Of a stretch of DNA of 18,319 nt, positions 1-6,744 are shown one piece after another; within the stretch, counting starts at the first letter, position 1; each line of letters starts with the position of its first letter. Source of the DNA: Actinomycetes bacterium (GTDB taxonomy: Bacteria > Actinomycetota > Actinomycetes > Actinomycetales > Cellulomonadaceae). The notes under the pieces were generated by a model, which was not told the origin of the DNA, did no database searches, and saw only the letters and a program-made list of their open reading frames with translations. Where the stretch lies: assembly GCA_023389455.1 (NCBI GenBank), contig JAEWEJ010000437.1, positions 1-18,319 on the forward strand. Reading direction: 5' to 3'. Made by a program: the position numbers and the translations under genes.

Positions 1-39
1 GCGCTGTTCGGCGCCGTCGTGGAGCGGCTGGCGCGCTGA
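1..39 (+). CDS. C-terminal end of an unknown protein (cut by window edge)
   Basis: Frame 1 is open from the first base and ends in TGA at 37-39, giving the last twelve residues ALFGAVVERLAR. This looks like the amphipathic C-terminal helix of a soluble protein. It would converge on the GH13 gene, whose stop is 98 bp away. Too little remains to name a family, and such a short open stretch in GC-rich DNA could also be chance. Confidence 0.4.
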   Translation, partial: ALFGAVVERLAR

Positions 40-136
40 GGCCGCCCCGGCGCCCGGGCCGAGGTGCAGCCGACGTGCGGGTCCGGGCGGTTCACCGGGA
101 CGGCCCCGGCGACGCAGACCACCCCGCGGGCGGGTG

Positions 137-1870
137 TCAACGCGCGGCGCGGCGCAGGACGACGGCCTCCCAGGGGGCCAGACGCACGCGACCGCCGCCG
201 GGCACGGTCGGGTCGGCGAGGTTGCCCAGGACGACCTGTGCCGCGTCCCACGCGGGGTCGACCTCCACCTGCCGGTCCTGGCCCGTGAAGTTGCCGAGGA
301 CGAGCAGCGCGTCCCCGTCGAGCTCACGCGTGAACGCGTACACGTGCGGGTCCTCGGGCAGGAGCATCGTGAAGTCGCCGAGCCGCACGGTCGGGTCCTC
401 GTGGCGCAGCGCGATCAGGCGGCGGTAGTGGTGGTACACGGACGACGGGTCGGCGCGCTCCGCCTCGGCGTTGACGTGCCGGTGGTTGGGGTTGACCGGC
501 AGCCACGGCTCCCCCGTGGTGAAGCCCGCGTGGGGCGACGCGTCCCACTGCACCGGGGTGCGCGCGTTGTCGCGGCTCATCGCGGCCAGCCCCGCCAGGA
601 GCTGGTCGTCGCTCGCGTGCCCCAGCGCCCGGGCCTCCTGCACGTACCGCAGCGACTCGATGTCGCGGTAGTCGTCGAACGACCGCAGGTGCGCGTTCGT
701 CATCCCGAGCTCCTCGCCCTGGTACACGTACGGCGTCCCGCGGTGCAGGTGCAGCACCGTGGCCAGCATCGTCGCCGACTCGCGGCGGCCCTCACCGTCG
801 TCACCGAACCGGGACACGATGCGCGGCTGGTCGTGGTTGTCCCAGTACAGGGCGTTCCAGCCGACGTCGGCGAGCCCCGCCTGCCAGCGCCCCAGCACGG
901 CCTTGAGGTCGCGCAGGTCCAGCGGCCTGGGGTCGAACTTGCCCCCGGGTCCGTGGTCCAGGCCGACGTGCTCGAACGTGAACACCATGTCGAGCTCGCG
1001 GCGTGCCGGGTCGGTGAACAGCGCGCCGTCGTGCACCGTGGCCCCCGGCGTCTCCCCCACCAGCAGCAGGCCGTCACGACGTCCGTCGAAGACCTCGTGG
1101 TGCATCTCCTGCAGGTACTCGTGCAGCCGCGGCCCGTGCATGTACTGGCCGGACCCGTCGCCGAGCGCCCCGGTCGTGGCCGGCCCGTCGGCCAGGGAGC
1201 CGTCCTCGCCCACCACCTTGGAGATGAGGTTGATGACGTCCATGCGGAAGCCGTCGACCCCCCGGTCCAGCCACCAGCGCATCATCGCGTAGACGGCCTG
1301 GCGCACCTGGGGGTTCTCCCAGTTGAGGTCCGGCTGCTTGCGGGAGAACAGGTGCAGGTAGTACTCGCCCGTCGCCTCGTCGTACTCCCACGTGGGGCCG
1401 GAGAAGAACGACCCCCAGTTGGTCGGCTCGGCGCCCGGCGTGCCCGGCTCCATGCCGGGGCGCGCGGGACGCCACCAGTACCAGTCCCGCTTCGGGTTGT
1501 CGGTGGACGAGCGCGACTCGACGAACCACGGGTGCTCGTCGCTGGTGTGGTTGACCACGAGGTCCATGACGACCTTGATGCCGCGGTCGTGCAGCGCCTC
1601 GACCACCTCGTCGAGGTCCTCGAGGGTCCCGAACAGGGGGTCGACGTCCTGGTAGTCGCTGATGTCGTACCCGTTGTCGTCCTGCGGGCTGCGGTAGATC
1701 GGCGAGAACCACACGACGTCGACACCCAGCTCGGCCAGGTGGTCGACGCGCCGCAGCACGCCGCGCAGGTCGCCGATGCCGTCGCCGTCCGAGTCCTGGA
1801 AGGACCGGGGGTAGATCTGGTAGACCACGGCTCCGGTCCACCAGGGGGCGTCGACGACGGTGAAGGTCAT
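137..1870 (-). CDS. GH13 alpha-glucosidase, oligo-1,6-glucosidase type
   Basis: A 577-residue glycoside hydrolase family 13 enzyme that releases glucose from the non-reducing end of short alpha-glucosides. There is no signal peptide, so it acts in the cytoplasm. Visible motifs: a calcium-loop-like DSDGDGIGD (26-34), region I DLVVNH (103-108), region II GFRMDVIN with nucleophile Asp211, region III GETPG with acid/base Glu273, and region IV NHDQPR with Asp347. Length and motifs fit subfamily GH13_31. In that group Val after the nucleophile (MDVIN, Val212) is associated with alpha-1,6 preference (isomaltase), whereas Ala or Thr there goes with alpha-1,4 activity; that specificity is inferred. 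The ATG at 1870 is preferred over an in-frame ATG at 1978 because AAGGAGAG precedes it at normal spacing and the GH13 start MTFTVVDAPWWTGAVVYQIYP begins there. The gene lies 126 bp downstream of the PPOX-fold gene on the same strand, and no sugar transporter adjoins it. Confidence 0.93.
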   Translation of the reverse strand: MTFTVVDAPWWTGAVVYQIYPRSFQDSDGDGIGDLRGVLRRVDHLAELGVDVVWFSPIYRSPQDDNGYDISDYQDVDPLFGTLEDLDEVVEALHDRGIKVVMDLVVNHTSDEHPWFVESRSSTDNPKRDWYWWRPARPGMEPGTPGAEPTNWGSFFSGPTWEYDEATGEYYLHLFSRKQPDLNWENPQVRQAVYAMMRWWLDRGVDGFRMDVINLISKVVGEDGSLADGPATTGALGDGSGQYMHGPRLHEYLQEMHHEVFDGRRDGLLLVGETPGATVHDGALFTDPARRELDMVFTFEHVGLDHGPGGKFDPRPLDLRDLKAVLGRWQAGLADVGWNALYWDNHDQPRIVSRFGDDGEGRRESATMLATVLHLHRGTPYVYQGEELGMTNAHLRSFDDYRDIESLRYVQEARALGHASDDQLLAGLAAMSRDNARTPVQWDASPHAGFTTGEPWLPVNPNHRHVNAEAERADPSSVYHHYRRLIALRHEDPTVRLGDFTMLLPEDPHVYAFTRELDGDALLVLGNFTGQDRQVEVDPAWDAAQVVLGNLADPTVPGGGRVRLAPWEAVVLRRAAR

Positions 1871-1924
1871 GGGTGCCGCTCTCCTTCGCTCGGGGTCCCC
1901 ACGACCGTCGCACGGATCGCGCGA

Positions 1925-1939
1925 CCCCGCCGCGCGGGG
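1925..1939. repeat. Small GC-rich hairpin between two minus-strand genes
   Basis: CCCCGC and GCGGGG form 6-bp arms around a 3-base loop, 58 bp past the stop of the PPOX-fold gene and 55 bp before the GH13 start. No T-tract follows on the minus strand. It could be a weak terminator for the upstream gene, but short GC hairpins are common at this base composition. Confidence 0.25.
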
Positions 1940-1996
1940 CACGCGCCCGGTGGACCGTGCACCACGGCGTCGTCCCACGGCCTGCGCAGGAGCGGG

Positions 1997-2569
1997 TCAG
2001 GAGCTCGCGGGAGGCTCCGGGTCCATGTCGAAGGCGGGCAGGCCGTCGAGGCTCGTGCGGTTCTTGCGTCGGCGGTACTCGGCCTGGCCTGCCGCGCCCT
2101 TGCGGTCCATGAACGCCGGCAGCAGGTCGCGCTCCCCCACGTACGACAGGAGCGGCACGCCGTACCCGCACGAGTCCGAGACGCGGTCGACGTCGACCAC
2201 GACGACGCCGCGCACGCCACGGGTCTCGTCGAACAGCGCCGCGAGCTGCGCGAAGCCCTCGTCGTAGAGGGTGACGAACCGGCCGCGCCCGTGCAGCCGC
2301 ACGATGTTCGGCGGGCCGTCGAACGCGCAGAACATCAGCGTGATGCGCCCGTTCTGCCGCAGGTGCGCGACGGTCTCGGCGCCGCTGGCGGTCAGGTCCG
2401 CGTAGGCCACCGTGCGCTCGTCGAGGACGACGAAGGTGCCGCCGACGCCCTTGGGCGACACGTTGACGTGCCCGCCCGGGCCGTCCGGCGCCGTGGCGAC
2501 GAAGAACACGTGCTGCGCCTCGACGAAGGCGCGCAGCCGCGCGGTGATGCTCTCGTGAACCGTTGCCAT
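1997..2569 (-). CDS. Pyridoxamine 5'-phosphate oxidase-fold (FMN-binding split barrel) protein
   Basis: A 190-residue soluble protein resembling the pyridoxamine-phosphate-oxidase-related flavoproteins, which bind FMN or F420 in a split beta-barrel. The N-terminal half carries the typical pattern: a helix, a strand (HVFFVATAPDG, about 20-30), then HVNVSPKGVGGTFVVLDERTVAYADL (about 34-59), a conserved Glu-Thr region (AETVAHLRQNGRITLMF) and GRGRFVTLYDE. The C-terminal third (DSCGYGVPLLSYVGERDLL, then a basic, charged tail) is seen in a widespread actinobacterial subgroup. Substrate is unknown; the true PdxH product would be longer and share different motifs. ATG at 2569 has GGGAGG upstream. The gene diverges from the TetR gene with 101 bp between the starts, so the TetR palindrome could also affect it. 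Confidence 0.85.
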   Translation of the reverse strand: MATVHESITARLRAFVEAQHVFFVATAPDGPGGHVNVSPKGVGGTFVVLDERTVAYADLTASGAETVAHLRQNGRITLMFCAFDGPPNIVRLHGRGRFVTLYDEGFAQLAALFDETRGVRGVVVVDVDRVSDSCGYGVPLLSYVGERDLLPAFMDRKGAAGQAEYRRRKNRTSLDGLPAFDMDPEPPASS

Positions 2570-2585
2570 GCGCGCCTCCCGGGGG

Positions 2586-2597
2586 TCTGGCGCCAGA
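2586..2597. repeat. 12-bp perfect palindrome in a divergent intergenic region
   Basis: TCTGGCGCCAGA reads the same on both strands. It lies 17 bp upstream of the PPOX-fold start codon and 74 bp upstream of tetR. It could be a second operator or a chance GC palindrome. Confidence 0.3.
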
Positions 2598-2642
2598 ACC
2601 TACCCGTTCGCCCCCGATGTCGGGACTTCCGGCCCATCTCTC

Positions 2643-2659
2643 ATTGACGAAGTGTCAAT
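2643..2659. promoter_or_regulatory. Putative TetR operator ATTGAC-N5-GTCAAT
   Basis: Perfect 6-bp inverted arms (2643-2648 and 2654-2659) around a 5-base centre, beginning 28 bp upstream of the tetR ATG. The AT-rich arms stand out in this GC-rich region. The last base of the right arm is the first base of the tetR -10 box, so occupancy would block that promoter, as expected for TetR autoregulation. On the minus strand the right arm yields a consensus TTGACA, a possible -35 pointing toward the PPOX-fold gene. A further TGTCAA copy overlaps the tetR start codon. Confidence 0.65.
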
Positions 2660-2664
2660 AGGGT
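2659..2664 (+). promoter_or_regulatory. Putative -10 box of tetR (TAGGGT)
   Basis: TAGGGT fits the actinobacterial TANNNT -10 pattern and ends six bases before the ATG at 2671. That spacing would put the transcription start at or next to the start codon (leaderless mRNA). The GGAG at 2665-2668 is an alternative explanation as a close ribosome binding site. Confidence 0.4.
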
Positions 2665-2670
2665 GGAGAC

Positions 2671-3270
2671 ATGTCAAACGACCAGCGCCGCAGCGTGAAG
2701 CCGCCGGCGGTCCGGCACGAGGAGATCGTCAGCGCCGCACGGGCCCTGTTCGCCGAGCAGGGCGTGCGTGCCACGACGTTCCAGCACGTGGCCGACCGCG
2801 TCGGCGTCACGCGCGGCCTCGTCTACCACTACGTGGGCGACATGGACACGCTCGTCCAGCAGGTCGTGGACGCGTCCATCGCCGACTTCGTGGCCGACGT
2901 GCGCCGCTGGGACGCCACCCGGCGCCCCGGCGACATCGACGGCGCCGTCCTCGGCTGCATCGCCCTGGTGCGACGCCACGTGCACCCCGAGGGAACGCCC
3001 GCGACGCCCCGGTTCGACGACGTCGCGACGTCCCTGCAGTTCCTCGACCGCGCGGTCGAGGCGGTGGTCGACACCCTGGAGGAGACCACCATCCCCGCCT
3101 ACGCGGCCCGGCACGCCATCGAGATCGCGCACGTGCGCGAGACGTTCGTCGTCCTCGTGCACGGGCTCGTGGCACTGGTCCGCTCCCAGCCCGGAACCCC
3201 GGACGACGTGCTCGCCACGATCGTGCGGCAGACGCTGCGGCTGGCCACCCCCGACCCTGCCGCCGGCTGA
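2671..3270 (+). CDS. TetR-family transcriptional regulator
   Basis: A 199-residue one-component repressor. Residues about 15-62 form the TetR DNA-binding domain: REIV-type first helix (HEEIVSAARALFAEQGVRATTF), then the helix-turn-helix QHVADRVGVTRGLVYHYVGDMDTL, with the family-typical Y-H-Y-F-like end of the recognition helix. The C-terminal region (about 70-195) is the variable ligand-binding and dimerisation domain, which gives no clue to the ligand. The gene is followed after 26 bp by a membrane protein on the same strand, so the two probably form an operon. The palindrome at 2643-2659 in its promoter suggests autorepression. The ATG is favoured because the DNA-binding domain follows at normal distance and the promoter elements lie immediately upstream. 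Confidence 0.93.
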   Translation: MSNDQRRSVKPPAVRHEEIVSAARALFAEQGVRATTFQHVADRVGVTRGLVYHYVGDMDTLVQQVVDASIADFVADVRRWDATRRPGDIDGAVLGCIALVRRHVHPEGTPATPRFDDVATSLQFLDRAVEAVVDTLEETTIPAYAARHAIEIAHVRETFVVLVHGLVALVRSQPGTPDDVLATIVRQTLRLATPDPAAG

Positions 3271-3296
3271 CGGCAGGGCCTCGTCCAAGGAGAGAC

Positions 3297-4283
3297 ATGT
3301 TCCTGTTCGAGAACATCACGCCCCTGTCGGCACTGATGTTCGTCGTCGTGCTGGCCGGCCTCATCGGCCTCAACGAGATCTCGCGGCGCAGCAAGGCCGC
3401 GGGGATCGCACTGTTCGTCGTCCTGCCCCTGCTGCTCACGGTCTTCGTGTGGCCCCACACCGCCGGGGCGGGCTCGTCGACCGGCACGTGGTTCCACTGG
3501 GTCAAGGTCTACTCGGCGCTGGCCGGGTGCCTCGGCTTCATGGCCATCCGCTACGTGCCGCGCCTCGCGGCCAACCGGTGGGTCCTGCTGTTCCCGCCGG
3601 TGATCCTGTCGATCAACATCCTCGAGGCCGTCATCCGCGACTTCCAGGTCGCGGGCATGCAGGAGGGCGTCGTCGACGGCGTCATGATGGTCCCGGGCCC
3701 GTGGAACGTCATGAACGGCATCGCCGGCATCCTCAACATCGTCACCATCTGCGGCTGGGTCGGCATCTACGTGAGCCGTGACACGACGCAGGACATGATC
3801 TGGCCCGACATGCTGTGGTTCTGGATCGTGGCGTACGACCTGTGGAACTTCGCCTACGTCTACAACTGCGTCGGCGACCACGCCTTCTACGCGGGCCTCG
3901 CGCTCCTGCTGTCCTGCACCATCCCGGCGTTCTGGCTGCGTCGTGGTGCGTGGCTGCAGCACCGCGCCCACACCCTGGCGTTCTGGATGATGTTCACGAT
4001 GGCCGTCCCGGCCTTCGTCTCCGACTCCCCGTTCGCGGTCCAGTCGTCGCACAGCCCGGCGGCCCTCATGACGGTCTCCGTGCTGTCGCTCGTGGCCAAC
4101 ATCGCGGTGTTCGTGTACCAGGTGCACCGCGTGCGGACCCGGCGGCTCAACCCGCTGCGGGACGAGCTGTGGACCGACCTGCCCGCCTACCGGCGCGTGG
4201 TGGACTCCATCCCCGGCCACCGCGAGGCGCTCCCCGGCGCCGGCACCCCGGTCCGCACCCCGGAGCCCGTCGGCACCGTCTGA
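3297..4283 (+). CDS. Multi-pass membrane protein of unknown function (DUF5692-like)
   Basis: A 328-residue integral membrane protein with roughly eight or nine hydrophobic segments (about 11-28, 36-52, 70-86, 95-112, 138-159, 171-190, 197-213, 226-242, 256-275) and a short hydrophilic C-terminal tail of about 50 residues. There is no cleavable signal. Noticeable features are VWPHTAG (51-57), WFHWVKVYSALAGCLGFMAIRY (65-86), a polar VPGPWNVMNG segment before the fifth helix, and DLWNFAYVYNCVGDHAFY (181-198), rich in aromatic and polar residues within the membrane. From memory this resembles proteins labelled DUF5692; no activity is known to me. AAGGAGAG precedes the ATG at 3297. Position directly after tetR suggests that the regulator controls it, as with many effector-inducible membrane proteins, but transport or enzyme function cannot be claimed. 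Confidence 0.85.
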   Translation: MFLFENITPLSALMFVVVLAGLIGLNEISRRSKAAGIALFVVLPLLLTVFVWPHTAGAGSSTGTWFHWVKVYSALAGCLGFMAIRYVPRLAANRWVLLFPPVILSINILEAVIRDFQVAGMQEGVVDGVMMVPGPWNVMNGIAGILNIVTICGWVGIYVSRDTTQDMIWPDMLWFWIVAYDLWNFAYVYNCVGDHAFYAGLALLLSCTIPAFWLRRGAWLQHRAHTLAFWMMFTMAVPAFVSDSPFAVQSSHSPAALMTVSVLSLVANIAVFVYQVHRVRTRRLNPLRDELWTDLPAYRRVVDSIPGHREALPGAGTPVRTPEPVGTV

Positions 4284-4296
4284 CACGGCTCCCCCT

Positions 4297-4333
4297 CGAC
4301 GCCGGGCCCCCTGTCCCCCGGGGCCTGGCGTCG
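4297..4333. terminator. Bidirectional stem-loop between convergent genes
   Basis: Arms 4297-4310 (CGACGCCGGGCCCC) and 4320-4333 (GGGGCCTGGCGTCG) pair over 14 positions with one G-T, around a 9-base loop. The structure starts 13 bp after the stop of the membrane-protein gene and ends 17 bp before the stop of the convergent ilvD, so it can serve both strands. There is no U-tract, as is frequent for high-GC actinobacterial terminators. Confidence 0.7.
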
Positions 4334-4350
4334 CCGCGTCCGCGGACGGG

Positions 4351-6069
4351 TCAGCCCAGCACGGCGCCCCTCGACGCGGACTGCACCAGCTTCTGGTACT
4401 TGCCCAGCACGCCGCGGGTGTACCGCGGCGCCAGGGGCCGCCAGCCCTCCCGACGGGCCGCCAGCTCGGCGTCGTCGACCAGCAGGTCGAGCGTCGCGTG
4501 CGCGACGTCGAGACGGATGCGGTCGCCGTCGCGCACGAACGCGATCGGGCCGGCGTCGACGGCCTCGGGGGCGATGTGCCCGACGCACAGCCCGGTCGTC
4601 CCGCCGGAGAACCGCCCGTCGGTCACGAGCAGCACGTCCTTGCCGAGCCCCGCGCCCTTGATGGCGCCCGTGATCGCGAGCATCTCGCGCATCCCCGGCC
4701 CGCCCTTCGGCCCCTCGTAGCGGATGACGACGACGTCCCCCGCCTGGATCGTGCCGTCCTCGAGCGCGTCGAGCGCGGCACGCTCCCGCTCGAAGACCCG
4801 CGCGGTGCCCTCGAACACGTCCGAGTCGAAGCCGGCGGACTTCACGACGGCCCCCTCCGGGGCGAGCGAGCCGGAGAGGATCGTGATGCCCCCGGTGCGG
4901 TGGATCGGGTCGTCGAGCGCCCGCAGGATCTTCCCGTCCGGGTCCGGCGGCGCGATGTCGGCGAGGTTCTCCGCCACCGTGCGCCCCGTGACGGTGAGGC
5001 AGTCGCCGTGCAGCAGGCCCGCGTCGAGCAGGGCCTTCATGATCACCGGCACCCCGCCGACGCGGTCGACGTCGTTCATGACGTAGCGGCCGAAGGGCTT
5101 GAGGTCACCGAGGTGGGGCACCCGCGCGGCGACACGGGAGAAGTCGTCCAGCGTCAGCTCGACCTCCGCCTCGTGCGCGATCGCCAGCAGGTGGAGCACC
5201 GCGTTGGTCGAGCCACCGAACGCCATGACCACGGCGATGGCGTTCTCGAACGCCTCCTTCGTCATGATGTCGCGGGCCGTGATCCCCCGGCGCAGGAGCT
5301 CCACGACCGCCTCGCCCGAGCGGTGCGCGAACTGGTCGCGGCGCCGGTCGGCCGACGGCGGCGCGGCGGACCCGGGCACCGACATCCCGATCGCCTCGGC
5401 CACCGACGCCATCGTGTTGGCCGTGTACATCCCGCCGCAGGCGCCCTCACCGGGGCAGATGGCCCGCTCGATGCGGTCGACGTCCTCCCGGCTCATGAGC
5501 CCCCGGGCGCACGCGCCGACGGCCTCGAACGCGTCGATGATCGTCACGTCCTTCTCGGTGCCGTCCGACAGCCTCACCCAGCCCGGCATGATCGAGCCGG
5601 CGTAGAGGAAGACGCTCGCCAGGTCCAGGCGCGCCGCGGCCATGAGCATGCCTGGCAGCGACTTGTCGCACCCCGCCAGCAGCACGGACCCGTCGAGCCG
5701 CTCGGCCATCATCACCGTCTCGACGCTGTCGGCGATGATGTCGCGGCTCACCAGCGAGTAGTGCATCCCCTCGTGGCCCATGGAGATGCCGTCGGACACC
5801 GAGATGGTCCCGAACTCCAAGGGGTACCCGCCCGCCGCGTGCACCCCGCTCTTGACCGCCTTCGCCAGCCGGTCCAGGGACAGGTTGCACGGCGTGATCT
5901 CGTTCCACGAGCTCGCGACGCCGATCTGCGGCTTGCCCCAGTCGTCGTCGCCCATGCCGACGGCCCGCAGCATGCCGCGCGCGGCCGTCGCCTCCAGGCC
6001 GTCGGTGACCTGCCGCGAGCGGGGCTTGATGTCGATGTCCGGACCCGGTGCGCCGTGGGTGCTCGTCAT
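4351..6069 (-). CDS. ilvD: Dihydroxy-acid dehydratase, [2Fe-2S]-type (first copy)
   Basis: A 572-residue IlvD/Edd-family dehydratase that converts 2,3-dihydroxy-3-methylbutanoate (and the methylpentanoate) to the 2-oxo acid in valine, isoleucine, leucine and pantothenate synthesis. Three cluster-ligand cysteines are visible: Cys61 in ITPCNLSL, Cys134 in AGCDKSLPG and Cys205 or Cys211 in CPGEGACGGMYTANTM. A cysteine at the first site is the mark of the [2Fe-2S] class found in plants, mycobacteria and sugar-acid dehydratases. DGRFSGGT (484-491) holds the catalytic Ser488. The N-terminal IKPRSRQVTDGLEATAARGMLRAVGM fits true DHADs better than sugar-acid dehydratases, though a sugar-acid role is not excluded. 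The ATG at 6069 lacks a good ribosome binding site but follows TAGGGT by six bases, suggesting a leaderless transcript. It is divergent from the lipoprotein gene. Confidence 0.93.
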   Translation of the reverse strand: MTSTHGAPGPDIDIKPRSRQVTDGLEATAARGMLRAVGMGDDDWGKPQIGVASSWNEITPCNLSLDRLAKAVKSGVHAAGGYPLEFGTISVSDGISMGHEGMHYSLVSRDIIADSVETVMMAERLDGSVLLAGCDKSLPGMLMAAARLDLASVFLYAGSIMPGWVRLSDGTEKDVTIIDAFEAVGACARGLMSREDVDRIERAICPGEGACGGMYTANTMASVAEAIGMSVPGSAAPPSADRRRDQFAHRSGEAVVELLRRGITARDIMTKEAFENAIAVVMAFGGSTNAVLHLLAIAHEAEVELTLDDFSRVAARVPHLGDLKPFGRYVMNDVDRVGGVPVIMKALLDAGLLHGDCLTVTGRTVAENLADIAPPDPDGKILRALDDPIHRTGGITILSGSLAPEGAVVKSAGFDSDVFEGTARVFERERAALDALEDGTIQAGDVVVIRYEGPKGGPGMREMLAITGAIKGAGLGKDVLLVTDGRFSGGTTGLCVGHIAPEAVDAGPIAFVRDGDRIRLDVAHATLDLLVDDAELAARREGWRPLAPRYTRGVLGKYQKLVQSASRGAVLG

Positions 6070-6075
6070 GGCGCG

Positions 6076-6081
6076 ACCCTA
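6076..6081 (-). promoter_or_regulatory. Putative -10 box of first ilvD (TAGGGT)
   Basis: On the minus strand TAGGGT is followed by CGCGCC and then the ATG at 6069. The six-base gap matches the distance from -10 box to transcription start, implying a leaderless mRNA. No convincing -35 is seen. Confidence 0.4.
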
Positions 6082-6171
6082 GTTCCGTGGCACCGCGCGC
6101 GCCCGCCGCCACGGCGTCACCCGATCGGCGTCGGCGTGGGAAGTACCCGGGCTCCCGCAACCGGTGGAACG

Positions 6172-6744
6172 ATGCCCGGCGTGATCCTGCACCCCCACCC
6201 GACCCGTCACCGCCGACTGCCCTCGACCGTCGGCGCGCTCGTCCTGGCCGTCGGCCTCGCCGCGTGCGCCGGTACCGATGCCGGTGCCGACGGCGCGACG
6301 CCGTCCGCCCCCACCCCCGCTCCGAGTGCGAGTGCGAGTGCGAGTGCGAGTGCCGCACCGCCCGTCGCCGCGCCGGCACCGCCGACCACCGAGGGGTCGG
6401 GTCCGGAGGACTCGTTCCGTGCGTGGCTCGCCGCGAGCCGCCAACCGGCGGCCGCGACGGCGTGCGCCTACATGACGCCCGAGCTCGCCCAGCGCATGGT
6501 CGACGAGGTCACCGCCACCGGGTTCCCCGGGATCACCGACTGCGAGGGCCTCATCGAGATGACCGCCGGCCTGTACGCGGCCGCCGGCCAGTCGTCCGAG
6601 GTCACCGTCGAGCTGCTCGAGCAGACGCCCGAGCACGCCGTCCTCGACGTCGTCTACGCCGAGGGCAGCAGCTGCGGGCGCGTGGTCCTGCGCCCGGGCC
6701 CGGGCCACTGGGTCCTCGACGAGCGGTCCCAGGAGGAGTGCTGA
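6172..6744 (+). CDS. Putative secreted lipoprotein with Ser-Ala linker
   Basis: A 190-residue predicted lipoprotein. A basic N-terminus (HPTRHRR) precedes a hydrophobic stretch (about 18-30) that ends in the lipobox LAAC with Cys32, the predicted lipidation site on the outer face of the membrane. A low-complexity Ala/Pro/Ser linker follows (about 33-75), including ten residues of alternating Ser and Ala encoded by five GAGTGC hexamers. The folded domain (about 78-190) starts EDSFRAWLAASRQPAAATACAYMTPELAQRMV and contains Cys98, Cys124, Cys168 and the terminal Cys190, probably two disulfides. The layout resembles small NTF2-like or DUF4878-type lipoprotein domains, but no family is assigned. 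The ATG has only a weak GGTGG upstream; a GTG at 6181 is an alternative that keeps the signal. Its last codons overlap the next gene. Confidence 0.75.
   Translation: MPGVILHPHPTRHRRLPSTVGALVLAVGLAACAGTDAGADGATPSAPTPAPSASASASASAAPPVAAPAPPTTEGSGPEDSFRAWLAASRQPAAATACAYMTPELAQRMVDEVTATGFPGITDCEGLIEMTAGLYAAAGQSSEVTVELLEQTPEHAVLDVVYAEGSSCGRVVLRPGPGHWVLDERSQEEC
6324..6353. repeat. Five tandem GAGTGC hexamers
   Basis: Five perfect head-to-tail copies of GAGTGC inside the lipoprotein linker encode alternating Ser and Ala. The use of AGT for serine is unusual for this genome. Changes in copy number would keep the frame and only alter linker length. Confidence 0.9.

Noticed and set aside
1..136. Terminator between the partial gene and GH13
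   Set aside because: Only short GC self-matches such as GCCCGGGC are present. None gives a stem long enough to support a call.
1871..1978. N-terminal extension of the GH13 protein to an ATG at 1978
   Set aside because: The extra 36 residues are Arg/Ala/Gly-rich with no homology-like pattern, and a good ribosome binding site precedes the ATG at 1870.
134..2647. Very long plus-strand open frame opposite the GH13 and PPOX-fold genes
   Set aside because: It is a shadow of GC-rich codon bias. The translation is Val/Arg/Gln/His-rich without any domain, while the minus strand carries two clear families with catalytic motifs.
4498..6171. Plus-strand open frame running through the first ilvD into the lipoprotein
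   Set aside because: The part opposite ilvD is low-complexity shadow. A signal peptide and lipobox begin only after the ATG at 6172.
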